NCBI RefSeq assembly: GCF_013112245.1
Contig: NZ_WVRN01000003.1
Location: 1-64,000, forward strand
DNA: 64,000 bases
From: Ruegeria sp. HKCCD4315
GTDB lineage: Bacteria; Pseudomonadota; Alphaproteobacteria; Rhodobacterales; Rhodobacteraceae
Direction of reading: 5' to 3'
Shown one piece after another: positions 34,175 to 42,804 of the stretch. Within the stretch, counting starts at the first letter, position 1, and each line of letters begins with the position of its first letter. The notes beneath the pieces are model-generated. The model was given only the letters and a program-made list of their open reading frames with translations, did no database searches and was not told the origin of the DNA. Position numbers and translations under genes: made by a program.

Positions 34175-34837
34175 ATGCTGACAAGGCGCCATTTCATTCA
34201 ATCAACCACTGCGCTGTTCTCCGCGTCTGCGGCCAGTCCATTGATCGCCAAAACATGGCCAACCTCGTCGCAAAAGACCTATTGGGACAGCCAGGTCACG
34301 CCATTTGATTACGATCCAGCGACCTCAAATCCATGGGGCGTTCATGACCGTTTTTTACCACGACGTGTCGTAGCAAATGATGGTTTGGTTCCTGGTGACA
34401 TCCATGTCGATGCCGTCGCGCGCTATCTTTACCATATCGAGGAAGGCGGGACAGCAATGCGCTATGGCGTAGCGATCGCGCGTGGGAACCTTTACGAGCC
34501 CGGTACCTATGCTATCCGGCGCAAGGTCGAGTGGCCACATTGGACACCAACGGCTTCAATGATCGAGCGCAACCCCGAATACGCGGAATTTCGGGATGGC
34601 ATGGAACCCGGGCCAAGTAATGCTCTCGGCTCTCGAGCCCTTTATCTATACGTTGGGGATCGAGATACTTATCTCAGAATCCACGGTACACCTCAGCCCA
34701 GAAGCATCGGTGGTCGCGCAAGTTCTGGATGTGTTAGAATGATCATGGCCCATATCAATGATCTCTACCCACATGTAAAAATCGGCTCGACCGCATACTT
34801 ATACTCGGCCGAAGATAGCGTCACAGCCCGCTCATAA
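34175..34837 (+). CDS. L,D-transpeptidase (YkuD domain), metal-controlled
   Basis: 220 residues. A twin-arginine-like signal (TRRHFIQST) is followed by a YkuD catalytic domain with H170 and C186 in RIHGTPQPRSIGG and SSGCVRM. The enzyme forms 3-3 cross-links in peptidoglycan or links proteins to it, in the periplasm. Its promoter has a perfect MerR-type dyad with a 19-base spacer, so transcription should rise with metal. That control by a metal regulator is unusual for this family. Confidence 0.88.
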   Translation: MLTRRHFIQSTTALFSASAASPLIAKTWPTSSQKTYWDSQVTPFDYDPATSNPWGVHDRFLPRRVVANDGLVPGDIHVDAVARYLYHIEEGGTAMRYGVAIARGNLYEPGTYAIRRKVEWPHWTPTASMIERNPEYAEFRDGMEPGPSNALGSRALYLYVGDRDTYLRIHGTPQPRSIGGRASSGCVRMIMAHINDLYPHVKIGSTAYLYSAEDSVTARS

Positions 34838-34879
34838 ATTTTGGGCAGCGTAGGTGGACGTCGCTGCCCTCTTTTTTTA

Positions 34880-35152
34880 TCAGGCGTCGCGCGCGGCGCA
34901 GATCGGAGCGCCATTCGTCGCGCGCAATGGTACCAATGTCGTCTCGACAGGTCCGCTGTGCTCATACCAGAAGCAATTGTCATCTGGTAAAAGGCGTGCC
35001 GTAGCCAGATCCTGCCCCGGCCCTGCCAGTGCAACGACCGAATCTGGCAGGTTACCTGGTTCGAATGCTTTGCTTTTGCCCCCTGTGAACTGGGCTGAGC
35101 AACCGGCAGTAATCGAGACTAACGTGATGGTAATTGCGATCCGTTTCTGCAT
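34880..35152 (-). CDS. small putative lipoprotein with CFWYEHSGP motif
   Basis: 90 residues. Lipobox ITAGC (Cys at residue 18) marks a lipoprotein. The C-terminal half has NCFWYEHSGPVETTLVPLRAT-GAPICAA, a pattern seen in many Rhodobacteraceae proteins of unknown role; the two Cys may form a disulfide. It is on the opposite strand to the transpeptidase and ATPase genes and converges with the former. Confidence 0.65.
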   Translation of the reverse strand: MQKRIAITITLVSITAGCSAQFTGGKSKAFEPGNLPDSVVALAGPGQDLATARLLPDDNCFWYEHSGPVETTLVPLRATNGAPICAARDA

Positions 35153-35277
35153 TGACCTGTTCCAAATTTTTTACGTCTTCTGCGACTAGATTGCATTCAC
35201 GCGGCCAGCCCGCAAGAAGGAATGAAGCATCAATATCGCGGGCAACGAACCGGATTGAAAAAAAATTGAAAAAGGTA

Positions 35278-35308
35278 TTGAAGCTCTAGTTGCTGTAGGA
35301 ACTATTTG
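35278..35308 (+). promoter_or_regulatory. MerR-type promoter of the zntA-like gene
   Basis: TTGAAG (35278-35283), 19 bases and TATTTG (35303-35308). The spacer holds CTCTAGTTGCTGTAG, a near-dyad of the same CadR/PbrR type as the site at 34083. The ATPase starts 33 bases after the -10 element. Confidence 0.83.
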
Positions 35309-35340
35309 CAAAGGACCGCAGAGATTCTTGAGGTCTAACT

Positions 35341-37674
35341 ATGTCATCCGATACCCACAACCACGACCATGACCACGAAAATAGACAAGGTCACAACGCG
35401 TGCGGCAGTAGCGGGTGTGGTGACATCGCGCCCGTCGGTCCGATTCCCGAAGGTGGCAGAAGCTTTCAGGTCTCTGGCCTTGATTGCGCCGAAGAGGTTG
35501 CGATCCTGAACCGGGTTATCGGCCCGAAAGTTGGTGGTGAAGAGCATCTCGCTTTTGATGTCATCAACGGTCGAATGACGCTTCTTGAAAGTGCTGCCAA
35601 GATGTCTGACGAAGATGTCATGCTGCTGGTTGCCAGTACTGGTATGACCGCCAAACCATGGGATGACGGAAATGCCGCTCAGGACCAGGCGGCGCATATT
35701 GCACGTCAGCGGCGGTTCACCATCCTCAGCGGAGGGTTTTGGGCAGCGGGTTTTGGCTGGCACATTTTCGAAACAGGCATGGGCGGTGCGCTCGGGCTGT
35801 TTTCGGGACATGGTGAGGTTCCGATGCCTTTGCCCGAGGCAGCTTTGTTCGCGGTCGCGATCTTGTTTGGCGTCTGGCTGGTGGCGCCCAAGGCCTGGTC
35901 TTCGGCGCGACGCCTTTCACCGGATATGAACCTGCTGATGGTGGTTGCCGTCTGTGGCGCTATCGCTTTGGGCGAGTTCTTCGAAGCGGCAACGGTGGCA
36001 TTCTTCTTTTCGCTCTCGCTTTATCTGGAAAGCTGGAGTGTCGGACGGGCTCGGAACGCGGTATCCGCGCTGCTTGATCTGGCCCCCCCGACGGTTCGGC
36101 TGGTTCGTGCTGACGGCTCAGAGGCAACGGTCCCGGCGGCGGATGTCTTTGTCGGTGACAGCTTCATCGTTCGGGGTGGGGATCGCATTCCACTTGACGG
36201 GGAAGTCATCGAAGGGGCCGGTGCCGTTGACCAGGCTCCAATCACAGGTGAAAGCGCGTTGATTCCCAAAGAGCTGGATGATGAGGTCTATGCCGGCACA
36301 ATCAATGGTGAAGGCACCCTCAAAATACGTGCGACGAAAACAGCGTCCGATACCGTGCTTGCCAAGATCATCCGGATGGTCGGTGATGCTCATGCTCGCC
36401 GTGCGCCGGTTGAGCAGTGGGTTACAAAATTTGCGCGGATCTTTACGCCCATCGTTATGGTCGTCGCAGTGGCTATCGCCCTGATCCCGCCGCTTGCATT
36501 TGGCGCATCGTCGGGTTTCTGGTTTTACAATGCACTTGTTCTTCTGGTTATCGCCTGCCCCTGTGCGCTCGTCATTTCCACACCGGTTTCAATCGTTGCG
36601 GCTTTGACCGCTTCGGCCCGGGCTGGGGTTCTGATTAAGGGCGGCGCATATATCGAGGCTCCCGGGCGTACCACCGCACTGGCCATGGACAAGACCGGCA
36701 CGATCACCATGGGAGAGCCTGAAGTCGCCAATGTGTATCCGCTGGGCGACCCATCCGAGCAGGAGCTGTTGGCGAGCGCTGCCAGCCTCGAGGTTCGGTC
36801 TTCACACCCGCTGGCCCGCGCCATTTTGACCCGGGCAGAACAGACCGACATTTCGATATCTGCGGCTGAAGACATCCGAACCGTTCCCGGTCGGGGTCTT
36901 GAAGGCCGCATCGAGCGCGGAGATATCTGGCTTGGCTCCGACCGCTTCGCTGAAGAAAAGGGCTTTGGCGCGTCCATCCCTGCCGAATTGCGCAACCAAA
37001 TCGAGAGCGCGGGAAGCACACTTGTGGTTGTCGGGGATGAGAACGGAGTCGCCGGTTTGCTTGAGCTGCGGGACCGCATTCGACCCGAAGCCCGAAGCAT
37101 CGTTGCCCGGCTTCACGCGCAGGGCGTGAAGTCGATCATCATGCTGACGGGTGACAACGAACAAACCGCGAGAGCGGTAGCAGCCGAAGTCGGTATCGAC
37201 GAAGTCCGGGCCCAGCTTCTGCCGGAAGACAAAGTCGCTGCGATTGAGGAACTGGCAGAACAGCACGAGATGGTTGCGATGATCGGCGATGGCGTCAACG
37301 ACGCACCTGCGATGGCTCGGGCACATTATGCGGTTGCGATGGGTGCAGTTGGGTCCGACGCTGCTATCGAGACCGCAGATATTGCTCTGATGACCGACGA
37401 CATCGGTAAAGTACCCTGGCTGATCGACCATTCACGTCGAACCATGTCGATCATCCGTCAGAACATCGGCTTCTCACTTGCGACCAAAGCATTGTTTGTC
37501 ACTCTGACGGGTTTTGGGCTGGCATCCATGTGGGGTGCAATCGCCGCGGATGTCGGAGTGTCCTTGCTGGTCGTGGCCAATGCCTTACGGCTTCTGAAAG
37601 CTCCGGAAGATCATAGCGCCCAGACTAAGGCAAATACCCTTGGCTCGCAAGGAATAGGCGCTGCGACCACATAA
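35341..37674 (+). CDS. zntA: ZntA/CadA-type Zn/Cd/Pb P1B ATPase
   Basis: 777 residues. A His-rich head (HNHDHDHEN) and CGSSGCG precede an HMA-like domain with GLDCAEEV (single Cys, C49), the acidic variant found in CadA/ZntA pumps. The core has GES, the CPC channel at about 405-407, DKTGT near 450, GDGVNDAP, and the Zn-type final helices with the K (ATKALF) and DVGVSLLVVANALRL. It exports Zn, Cd or Pb from the cytoplasm. It is driven by the MerR-type promoter at 35278 and ends in a strong hairpin. Confidence 0.94.
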   Translation: MSSDTHNHDHDHENRQGHNACGSSGCGDIAPVGPIPEGGRSFQVSGLDCAEEVAILNRVIGPKVGGEEHLAFDVINGRMTLLESAAKMSDEDVMLLVASTGMTAKPWDDGNAAQDQAAHIARQRRFTILSGGFWAAGFGWHIFETGMGGALGLFSGHGEVPMPLPEAALFAVAILFGVWLVAPKAWSSARRLSPDMNLLMVVAVCGAIALGEFFEAATVAFFFSLSLYLESWSVGRARNAVSALLDLAPPTVRLVRADGSEATVPAADVFVGDSFIVRGGDRIPLDGEVIEGAGAVDQAPITGESALIPKELDDEVYAGTINGEGTLKIRATKTASDTVLAKIIRMVGDAHARRAPVEQWVTKFARIFTPIVMVVAVAIALIPPLAFGASSGFWFYNALVLLVIACPCALVISTPVSIVAALTASARAGVLIKGGAYIEAPGRTTALAMDKTGTITMGEPEVANVYPLGDPSEQELLASAASLEVRSSHPLARAILTRAEQTDISISAAEDIRTVPGRGLEGRIERGDIWLGSDRFAEEKGFGASIPAELRNQIESAGSTLVVVGDENGVAGLLELRDRIRPEARSIVARLHAQGVKSIIMLTGDNEQTARAVAAEVGIDEVRAQLLPEDKVAAIEELAEQHEMVAMIGDGVNDAPAMARAHYAVAMGAVGSDAAIETADIALMTDDIGKVPWLIDHSRRTMSIIRQNIGFSLATKALFVTLTGFGLASMWGAIAADVGVSLLVVANALRLLKAPEDHSAQTKANTLGSQGIGAATT

Positions 37675-37680
37675 GAGTGG

Positions 37681-37707
37681 AAGCCGGACTTCAAGGTGTC
37701 CGGCTTT
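37681..37707 (+). terminator. Rho-independent terminator after zntA
   Basis: AAGCCGGAC and GTCCGGCTT pair perfectly around a short loop directly after the ATPase stop, followed by TTTCGCCTT. The stem also lies downstream of the minus-strand 54-residue gene, so it may end both. Confidence 0.75.
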
Positions 37708-37726
37708 CGCCTTGCTTACTGGCGCG

Positions 37727-37891
37727 TTACATCAGGCGCACAACTGCGATTGAAAGAAAAAACGCCACCAGGCCAAAAGCGATGGCATATCCTTTAGCGT
37801 ATTGAAGAATATCAAGGCTGTTGCCATTCCGGCGCTTTGCCAAGACCCCACCCCAAACGGCGCCAACCAAGGCCCCCGCGATTGCCATCAT
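37727..37891 (-). CDS. 54-aa two-helix membrane protein
   Basis: A short minus-strand gene with two hydrophobic segments (MAIAGALVGAVWGGVLA and YAIAFGLVAFFLSIAVVRL) joined by a basic loop KRRNGNSL. Codon use and composition look genuine. It lies 99 bases after the M23 peptidase gene on the same strand, so it may be the last gene of that operon. No family was recognised. Confidence 0.6.
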   Translation of the reverse strand: MMAIAGALVGAVWGGVLAKRRNGNSLDILQYAKGYAIAFGLVAFFLSIAVVRLM

Positions 37892-37990
37892 TTTACATCC
37901 TCTGATTTGGTTCTTCTGGAGTGCAGTCCGCTTCAGGCGCGCATACCCGCAAACTGATAGCCGCGCACCTGAAGCCGTTTTAAGAAACTC

Positions 37991-39358
37991 TCACGAACTA
38001 GATTCGCGTTTTTTGGCGACGGGATTGCCCAGCTGTTTCTCAAGCTGTGCTCGAGCATTTCTTAAGCGTTTTCGCGCTGCTTCGTTTTCAACCTCGTTGT
38101 TCGCAGCGGCAGCAAGTCGGTCGTCAGAAAGCGGGTCCGTTGGTCGCCCGTCGACCAATACTTCATAATGAAGATTGGGGCCGGTCGCGGTGCCGCTCGA
38201 CCCGACACGACCAACCACCTCGCCAGCCTCCACGCGCTGACCTTTGGCCAGACCATCGGCGGTTGCGCTAAGATGCGTATATCGCGTGACCGTGTCCGAT
38301 CCATGAGCGATTTCCACCACACGCCCATACCCCCCGCGCCAACCTACATAAGACACGCGCCCCGGAGCCGTCGCATGTACCGGAGTACCACGTGCGGCAG
38401 CGAAATCGACACCGGTGTGCATCCGCACATTGCCGTAGACCGGATGTTTCCGCCGACCAAAGACAGAACTCAGGCGCGCGCCCTCAACTGGTTGCGAGAA
38501 GACGCGAAGAAGCTCACCATCGACATAGATTGCGGCGCGGCCAATTTCGGCGTCTGGCCATGCTATTTCGTAAAGTTGGTCATCCACTTCCAGTGCTGCA
38601 AAAATGAGTTGCGGCTGGCCTACCTTCTCGCCGTCGATACTTTCTTCGCGCCAGAGAAGACGGAGTTTTTCGCCACCGGTCAGATCGCGTCGAAAATCCA
38701 CTGTGCCGCTCAGCATCTGAGCGAGATCCACCGCAAAACGAACCGGGATCTTTGCGGTGCTCAGAGCATTTGAGATCGAAGTTTCGATCTCTGTTTTGCG
38801 GGCCAGAATGACAGTGTCGGGTTCCGGTGAGACCACGCGCGTGGACAATGTCTCGCTAAGTGTCACTTCAATTCTCACGCCATCTTCCACGGCGAGCTCC
38901 ACACTCCGCAGTTGATCCGCTGCCGTTGCAACGACTGTTATCGAGTGACCCGGCCGCAAGCGCCGCAAGTCGTATTCAGCGCCAAGTGCAAGTGCGATTT
39001 CAGCGCGATCGGTTGCGTCAATCCCCGCGTCAGACAGCATACTGTCGAGTGTGTCACCCACCGCAAGCTCGCGCGTCCATGTTCGTGAAGGTGGTTCAAC
39101 AGGAGGCAAAGGTTCCTCTGCCTGAATGGGTTCCGGCTGAACAGGTCGAAACGAAACGGGGCTTGGAGCGAGTTCTGCCGATGGTACGTTCAGCAACAGA
39201 GCCGATGTGGTCTGCGGTTCCGCAGGAAGTTTGGGCACCTGAAAGACCGTGGGCGCAGGCACCGTCATTTCAGACCTGTTCGAGGCAATGAACATGATCG
39301 CAGCAATCGAGACGCTGCTGATCGCGATCGCCGAGGTTGCTAGAAACCGTGCGCTCAT
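37991..39358 (-). CDS. M23 peptidase (MepM-like murein hydrolase), altered active site
   Basis: 455 residues: a membrane anchor (7-26), a Pro-rich linker, an OapA-like domain (about 95-200), and an M23 domain from about 295. Zinc ligands H314 and D318 (MHTGVDFA) and H397 are present, and so is H362 (YTHLS). The usual catalytic His of the H-x-H motif is Asn (N395 in GPNLHYEV). M23 enzymes cut peptide cross-links in peptidoglycan; loss of this His would lower or end activity, as in EnvC-type activators. It is the last of the SCO-Dsb operon and overlaps SCO by four bases. Confidence 0.88.
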   Translation of the reverse strand: MSARFLATSAIAISSVSIAAIMFIASNRSEMTVPAPTVFQVPKLPAEPQTTSALLLNVPSAELAPSPVSFRPVQPEPIQAEEPLPPVEPPSRTWTRELAVGDTLDSMLSDAGIDATDRAEIALALGAEYDLRRLRPGHSITVVATAADQLRSVELAVEDGVRIEVTLSETLSTRVVSPEPDTVILARKTEIETSISNALSTAKIPVRFAVDLAQMLSGTVDFRRDLTGGEKLRLLWREESIDGEKVGQPQLIFAALEVDDQLYEIAWPDAEIGRAAIYVDGELLRVFSQPVEGARLSSVFGRRKHPVYGNVRMHTGVDFAAARGTPVHATAPGRVSYVGWRGGYGRVVEIAHGSDTVTRYTHLSATADGLAKGQRVEAGEVVGRVGSSGTATGPNLHYEVLVDGRPTDPLSDDRLAAAANNEVENEAARKRLRNARAQLEKQLGNPVAKKRESSS

Positions 39359-39981
39359 GATGTTGTATCCGCTCCACTTTTCAAAGCGCGGCGGATCTTG
39401 GGTACAGCAAACTCTCTCTGCTCATGATAGTCGATGGTGCTGACAAATTCGCCTGTGGGGTTAAACAGAAAAACACTTGCGGTGTGGTTCATTGTGTAGT
39501 CGCCATCTTCCATAGGAACTTTTTCATAAGTGGCGCGAAAGTCGTCTGCGGCTTGCGCGATTTGGTCCGAAACGCCGACCCAACCGCGAATAGCTGGATG
39601 AAAGTAGCTGACATAATCGGTCATGGCATCGACCGTGTCCCTTTCAGGGTCTACGGTTATGAACACGACGTTCAATTCGTCCGCGTCATTGCCCAGATCA
39701 TCCAGCCAGAGGGAAATATCCGAAAGAGTCGTCGGGCAAACATCCGGGCAGTAGGTAAAGCCGAAGAACACCATTGTTGCACGTCCGACCAGCGATTGCG
39801 GGGTGACGGGGGTCCCTTCGTGATCAACCATGCGAAAGTTCATGCCCGACAACGCAAGGGGACGAAGGCGAACTGATTGAGCCGCTCCCGGCCCATCCAC
39901 TTGCCACCATCCGACAAAGAGTGTCAGGCCGATTGCGCCAATTCCAGCAGCCCCAAATGTGAGAACACGTCGCCGCTGCAT
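39355..39981 (-). CDS. SCO1/SenC copper-binding redox protein (downstream copy)
   Basis: 208 residues with a signal anchor, CPDVCP (C78, C82) and H166 in NHTASVF, the three Cu ligands of SCO proteins. SCO proteins deliver copper to the CuA site of cytochrome oxidase or reduce its thiols, in the periplasm. It overlaps PCuAC by one base (TGATG) and the M23 gene by four. PCuAC plus SCO is a known pair for oxidase copper assembly. Confidence 0.9.
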   Translation of the reverse strand: MQRRRVLTFGAAGIGAIGLTLFVGWWQVDGPGAAQSVRLRPLALSGMNFRMVDHEGTPVTPQSLVGRATMVFFGFTYCPDVCPTTLSDISLWLDDLGNDADELNVVFITVDPERDTVDAMTDYVSYFHPAIRGWVGVSDQIAQAADDFRATYEKVPMEDGDYTMNHTASVFLFNPTGEFVSTIDYHEQREFAVPKIRRALKSGADTTS

Positions 39982-40460
39982 CAGTTCTCTGGGCCTCGTG
40001 CAGCAATACCGAATATCGGTATGTTGACGGTCTTTTCTGCTCCATCGGCAAAGATCAGGGTCAGCGCAAAACTCTCGCCTTCAGTCATCGGGCGTTGCAG
40101 CCGCATAAGCATTGCATGCAGCCCGCCGGGCTCAAGCGCGACGGAACCACCGGGCGCAATTTCCAGCTCGCCAGCTGGTGCCATGGAACTGACGCCCTCT
40201 GCATTGGTCGATGTCTGGTGGATCTCGGGCATCATCGCAAGATCGGTGCGGATAGAGGTCAGTGTGACGACCTCATCACTGGTGTTGCGGATCGTCATGT
40301 ACGCGGCACCCGGCCGGTTGGTGCCGATAGAGGCCCGCGACCAGGCATCTTCAACGACAACATCGTCGCCCCCTGCCAGTACCGGTGCCGATAGAATGGC
40401 AGTGGTGCCGAATGCGGCAAGCACACCTGCCAGAAGTGTATTTTTTGTAGTGAGTCTCAT
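39981..40460 (-). CDS. PCuAC-type periplasmic copper chaperone
   Basis: 159 residues with a signal peptide and the PCuAC copper site: MPEIHQTS (H and M), a downstream SSM, and GLHAMLM. These residues bind Cu(I) and pass it to SCO and the CuA subunit of cytochrome oxidase. It lies 18 bases after the DsbA-like gene in the same operon. The whole set suggests copper delivery under metal control. Confidence 0.9.
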   Translation of the reverse strand: MRLTTKNTLLAGVLAAFGTTAILSAPVLAGGDDVVVEDAWSRASIGTNRPGAAYMTIRNTSDEVVTLTSIRTDLAMMPEIHQTSTNAEGVSSMAPAGELEIAPGGSVALEPGGLHAMLMRLQRPMTEGESFALTLIFADGAEKTVNIPIFGIAARGPEN

Positions 40461-40478
40461 AGTACCTCTCGCTACTGC

Positions 40479-41138
40479 TCAGCTTTGCAGTGCTGCAACT
40501 TCTGCAGCGACCAGACGTCTCAATTCAGCCTCACCAAACGGATCCAGAGATTTGCCATTGACGAAGAATGTCGGAGTTTGCCGTATACCGACCGCTTCGA
40601 CATCAGCGCGATCCTGATTAAGAACACCGACTGTCTGGGGCGCGAGCATTTGTGCCTGCGCTGCATCGGCATCCAGTCCCGCCGCTGCTGCAATTCGAAT
40701 AATAAGACCAGGCTCAGGCGCACCATGCGCGGCCCATTTGGGCTGCTCTCGCAGCACGGCTTCCAGGACCGGTTCAAAGACCCCCTGCATGCGTGCCGCT
40801 TCAAGCACGCGGATCGCCTCCTCTGAGCCTTCGCCATGGAAAGGGGTGTACCGGATCACAACGCGCACGGCGTCTCCATGCTGTGCCATGATGTCCTTCA
40901 CGACCGGATGAAAGGCACGGCAGGCTTCACAAGCCGGATCGAAAAATTCGACAATTGTAACCGGTGCGTCTTTAGGGCCGAGAACAGGCGAGTAAGAACG
41001 GATAAGTGTTTCAGCGATTTCGGGTGCGACAGGCTCGGTGTTGCCTGAAGCAGCCGGGCGGTTCACGTACCAGGAGGCGGCTCCAAAACCAGCGCCACCA
41101 AATGCGAGAACGGACAAAATCAGGCCTCGTCTGTTCAT
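40479..41138 (-). CDS. DsbA-family periplasmic disulfide oxidoreductase
   Basis: 219 residues: signal anchor (GLILSVLAFGGAGFGA) and a DsbA-type thioredoxin fold with CEAC at about 85-88 (FFDPACEACRAFHP) and the cis-Pro loop QTPTFFVNG. AAGGAG lies before ATG 41138; this start overlaps the DsbB stop by four bases. Together with DsbB it forms a complete oxidative pair. It may keep SCO, PCuAC or envelope proteins correctly folded under metal stress. Confidence 0.88.
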   Translation of the reverse strand: MNRRGLILSVLAFGGAGFGAASWYVNRPAASGNTEPVAPEIAETLIRSYSPVLGPKDAPVTIVEFFDPACEACRAFHPVVKDIMAQHGDAVRVVIRYTPFHGEGSEEAIRVLEAARMQGVFEPVLEAVLREQPKWAAHGAPEPGLIIRIAAAAGLDADAAQAQMLAPQTVGVLNQDRADVEAVGIRQTPTFFVNGKSLDPFGEAELRRLVAAEVAALQS

Positions 41139-41557
41139 ACTTGTTTCTCCTTGAGTGAAAGGGCGCACAGAACGCCGATTAGCGCGAATGAAACGAGCGC
41201 CATCAGCGGAATCGGGACGCCCAAAACAGTTTGATTTGCGTCCGTGCAGGACGGACCGCTAGCTGAGCATGGTTGGATTTTTTCGGGGATCAGACCGGCA
41301 TACAGGCCCATGTGCCACAAGGCGACAGCAGCGCCCCCCAATGCCAGTGCTATCCCGTAACGGCCCACGTTCTGGTCCTGCCACCACAGGCCAAGCCCCA
41401 GTACGATCGCCAATGGGAACATGAACGCGCGCTGGAACCAGCAAAGCACACAGGGCGTCTGCCCCAGGATCTCTCCAATGAACAGAACAGAAAGAGAAGC
41501 AACCAGGGCAATCGCCCAGGCCAGGCCGAGAAGTGTATCTTTGGAAAACCAGGACAT
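41135..41557 (-). CDS. dsbB: DsbB-type disulfide bond formation protein
   Basis: 140 residues with four membrane helices, CVLC in the first loop (TPCVLCWFQR) and a second Cys pair CSASGPSC in the other. DsbB re-oxidises DsbA and gives electrons to quinone. It lies five bases after the first SCO gene and overlaps the DsbA-like gene by four bases. Confidence 0.9.
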   Translation of the reverse strand: MSWFSKDTLLGLAWAIALVASLSVLFIGEILGQTPCVLCWFQRAFMFPLAIVLGLGLWWQDQNVGRYGIALALGGAAVALWHMGLYAGLIPEKIQPCSASGPSCTDANQTVLGVPIPLMALVSFALIGVLCALSLKEKQV

Positions 41558-41562
41558 GGTGC

Positions 41563-42162
41563 TCAGAGTCTCTGTTTCAGATCCGCAAGAATTTCTTCGG
41601 GAGGCGTGCCATATGACCAGGACTGAACGAATCCAGCGTCCTCATTGAACAGAAACAGATGAGAGGTATGCCCCATCGTGTATCCGTCCGGTGCAGCGGC
41701 TTGTTCGATCCGTTCGTAGAATATCGGAAAAGTCTTGGACGTTTGCGCTATCTGTTCTGACGTGCCTGTAAGTCCAATGATCCCCGCATCGAAAAGTGGT
41801 ACATACTCGGCCAAGACGGCCGGAGTGTCGCGTTCGGGGTCAATTGAAATGAAGATGGGTTGCACTTGGTTTGATTGGGTTCCCAGGCCTTCCTGCACTG
41901 CTGCCACCTCGGACAGTGTTGTAGGGCAAACGTCCGGGCAGTTGGTGAACCCAAAAAACACCAACATCCACTTGCCCGCAAAGTCGTTCTGAGTACGGAC
42001 AACACCAGAGTGATCTGTCAGTTCGAACCTGGCCTCGAACGGGACAGAACCTTCTTCGGTCCGTACGGATCTGTTATCTGACCACAACATCAGATAGGCA
42101 AATGCCGCCGTTGCGACACCAGCCAGCACCCATAAGATTTTCTGAAATACAGTCAGTTTCAA
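41563..42162 (-). CDS. SCO1/SenC copper-binding redox protein (first gene of the operon)
   Basis: 199 residues: a membrane anchor, CPDVCP (C75, C79) and His in GHTSHLF. The longer frame up to 42261 runs through the MerR-type promoter at 42200-42230, so the start must be below it; TTG 42162, with GGCGGACGG just upstream, fits. The gene heads the SCO-DsbB-DsbA-PCuAC-SCO-M23 operon, with a second SCO further on. Confidence 0.87.
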   Translation of the reverse strand: MKLTVFQKILWVLAGVATAAFAYLMLWSDNRSVRTEEGSVPFEARFELTDHSGVVRTQNDFAGKWMLVFFGFTNCPDVCPTTLSEVAAVQEGLGTQSNQVQPIFISIDPERDTPAVLAEYVPLFDAGIIGLTGTSEQIAQTSKTFPIFYERIEQAAAPDGYTMGHTSHLFLFNEDAGFVQSWSYGTPPEEILADLKQRL

Positions 42163-42199
42163 AGTTAGCCGTCCGCCTGCGATTCTTGGTTCAGAACGG

Positions 42200-42230
42200 C
42201 GTGTACACCCTCTACCTGCTAGAGGTTCAA
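42200..42230 (-). promoter_or_regulatory. MerR-type promoter of the SCO-Dsb operon
   Basis: On the minus strand TTGAAC (42230-42225), 19 bases and TACACG (42205-42200). The spacer holds CTCTACCTGCTAGAG (42210-42224), a dyad with one mismatch. It is of the same type as the sites at 34083, 35278 and 42805 and lies in the divergent region next to the MerR gene at 42340. Confidence 0.85.
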
Positions 42231-42339
42231 AGGTGATTTCGAGCCTGCGGCTGGGTGTCACAGGTCCACCGGCTGGAAGGTGCTATTGTGCGGTGCTGAC
42301 CTGAACCTACATAAGCTGTAACTTTGCAAGGAGACCCAG

Positions 42340-42768
42340 ATGCTGACGATCGGAACGCTTGGAAAAAAGACCGGAACCAAGGTTCAGACGATCCGCTACT
42401 ACGAGCAGATCGGACTTATGCCGGAACCGGGGCGCACCGAAGGTGGCCAGCGGCGTTATGGCCATACCGAATTGGATCGCCTGGCTTTTATCCGTCACGC
42501 CCGCCAACTGGGGTTTTCGCTTGAGGCGATACGCGAACTGCTTGATTTGTCCGACGATCCGGATCGCCCCTGTCATGAAGCCGACAGTATCGCGCGCCGG
42601 CAACTCAAACAGATTGAGCAAAGAATGGCGCGGCTGGAAGCGTTGCGGACCGAGCTGGAGCGCATGGTGCATGAATGCAGTGGCGGCAACACCTCGGATT
42701 GTCGTGTACTCGAAGTTCTGCGCGATCATTCCGAATGTCTTACTGATCACGAAGAAATCGGCGCGTAA
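42340..42768 (+). CDS. CadR/PbrR/ZntR-type MerR regulator
   Basis: 142 residues: winged helix (IGTLGKKTGTKVQTIRYYEQIGLM), dimer helix and three Cys in RPCHEAD, HECSGG and TSDCRV, the pattern of Zn/Cd/Pb-sensing MerR proteins, with a C-terminal His/Glu tail. CAAGGAG lies before ATG 42340. The operators at 42200, 42805, 34083 and 35278 share one half-site, so this is the best candidate to control all four units, including the ZntA-type pump. Confidence 0.88.
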   Translation: MLTIGTLGKKTGTKVQTIRYYEQIGLMPEPGRTEGGQRRYGHTELDRLAFIRHARQLGFSLEAIRELLDLSDDPDRPCHEADSIARRQLKQIEQRMARLEALRTELERMVHECSGGNTSDCRVLEVLRDHSECLTDHEEIGA

Positions 42769-42804
42769 CCCTGGGCAGCGTCGTTGCGAACTGGAATTAG
42801 CCCC

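Noticed and set aside
42163..42261. Upstream extension of the first SCO gene
   Set aside because: The extra 33 codons cover the MerR-type promoter, so they cannot be translated from that transcript.
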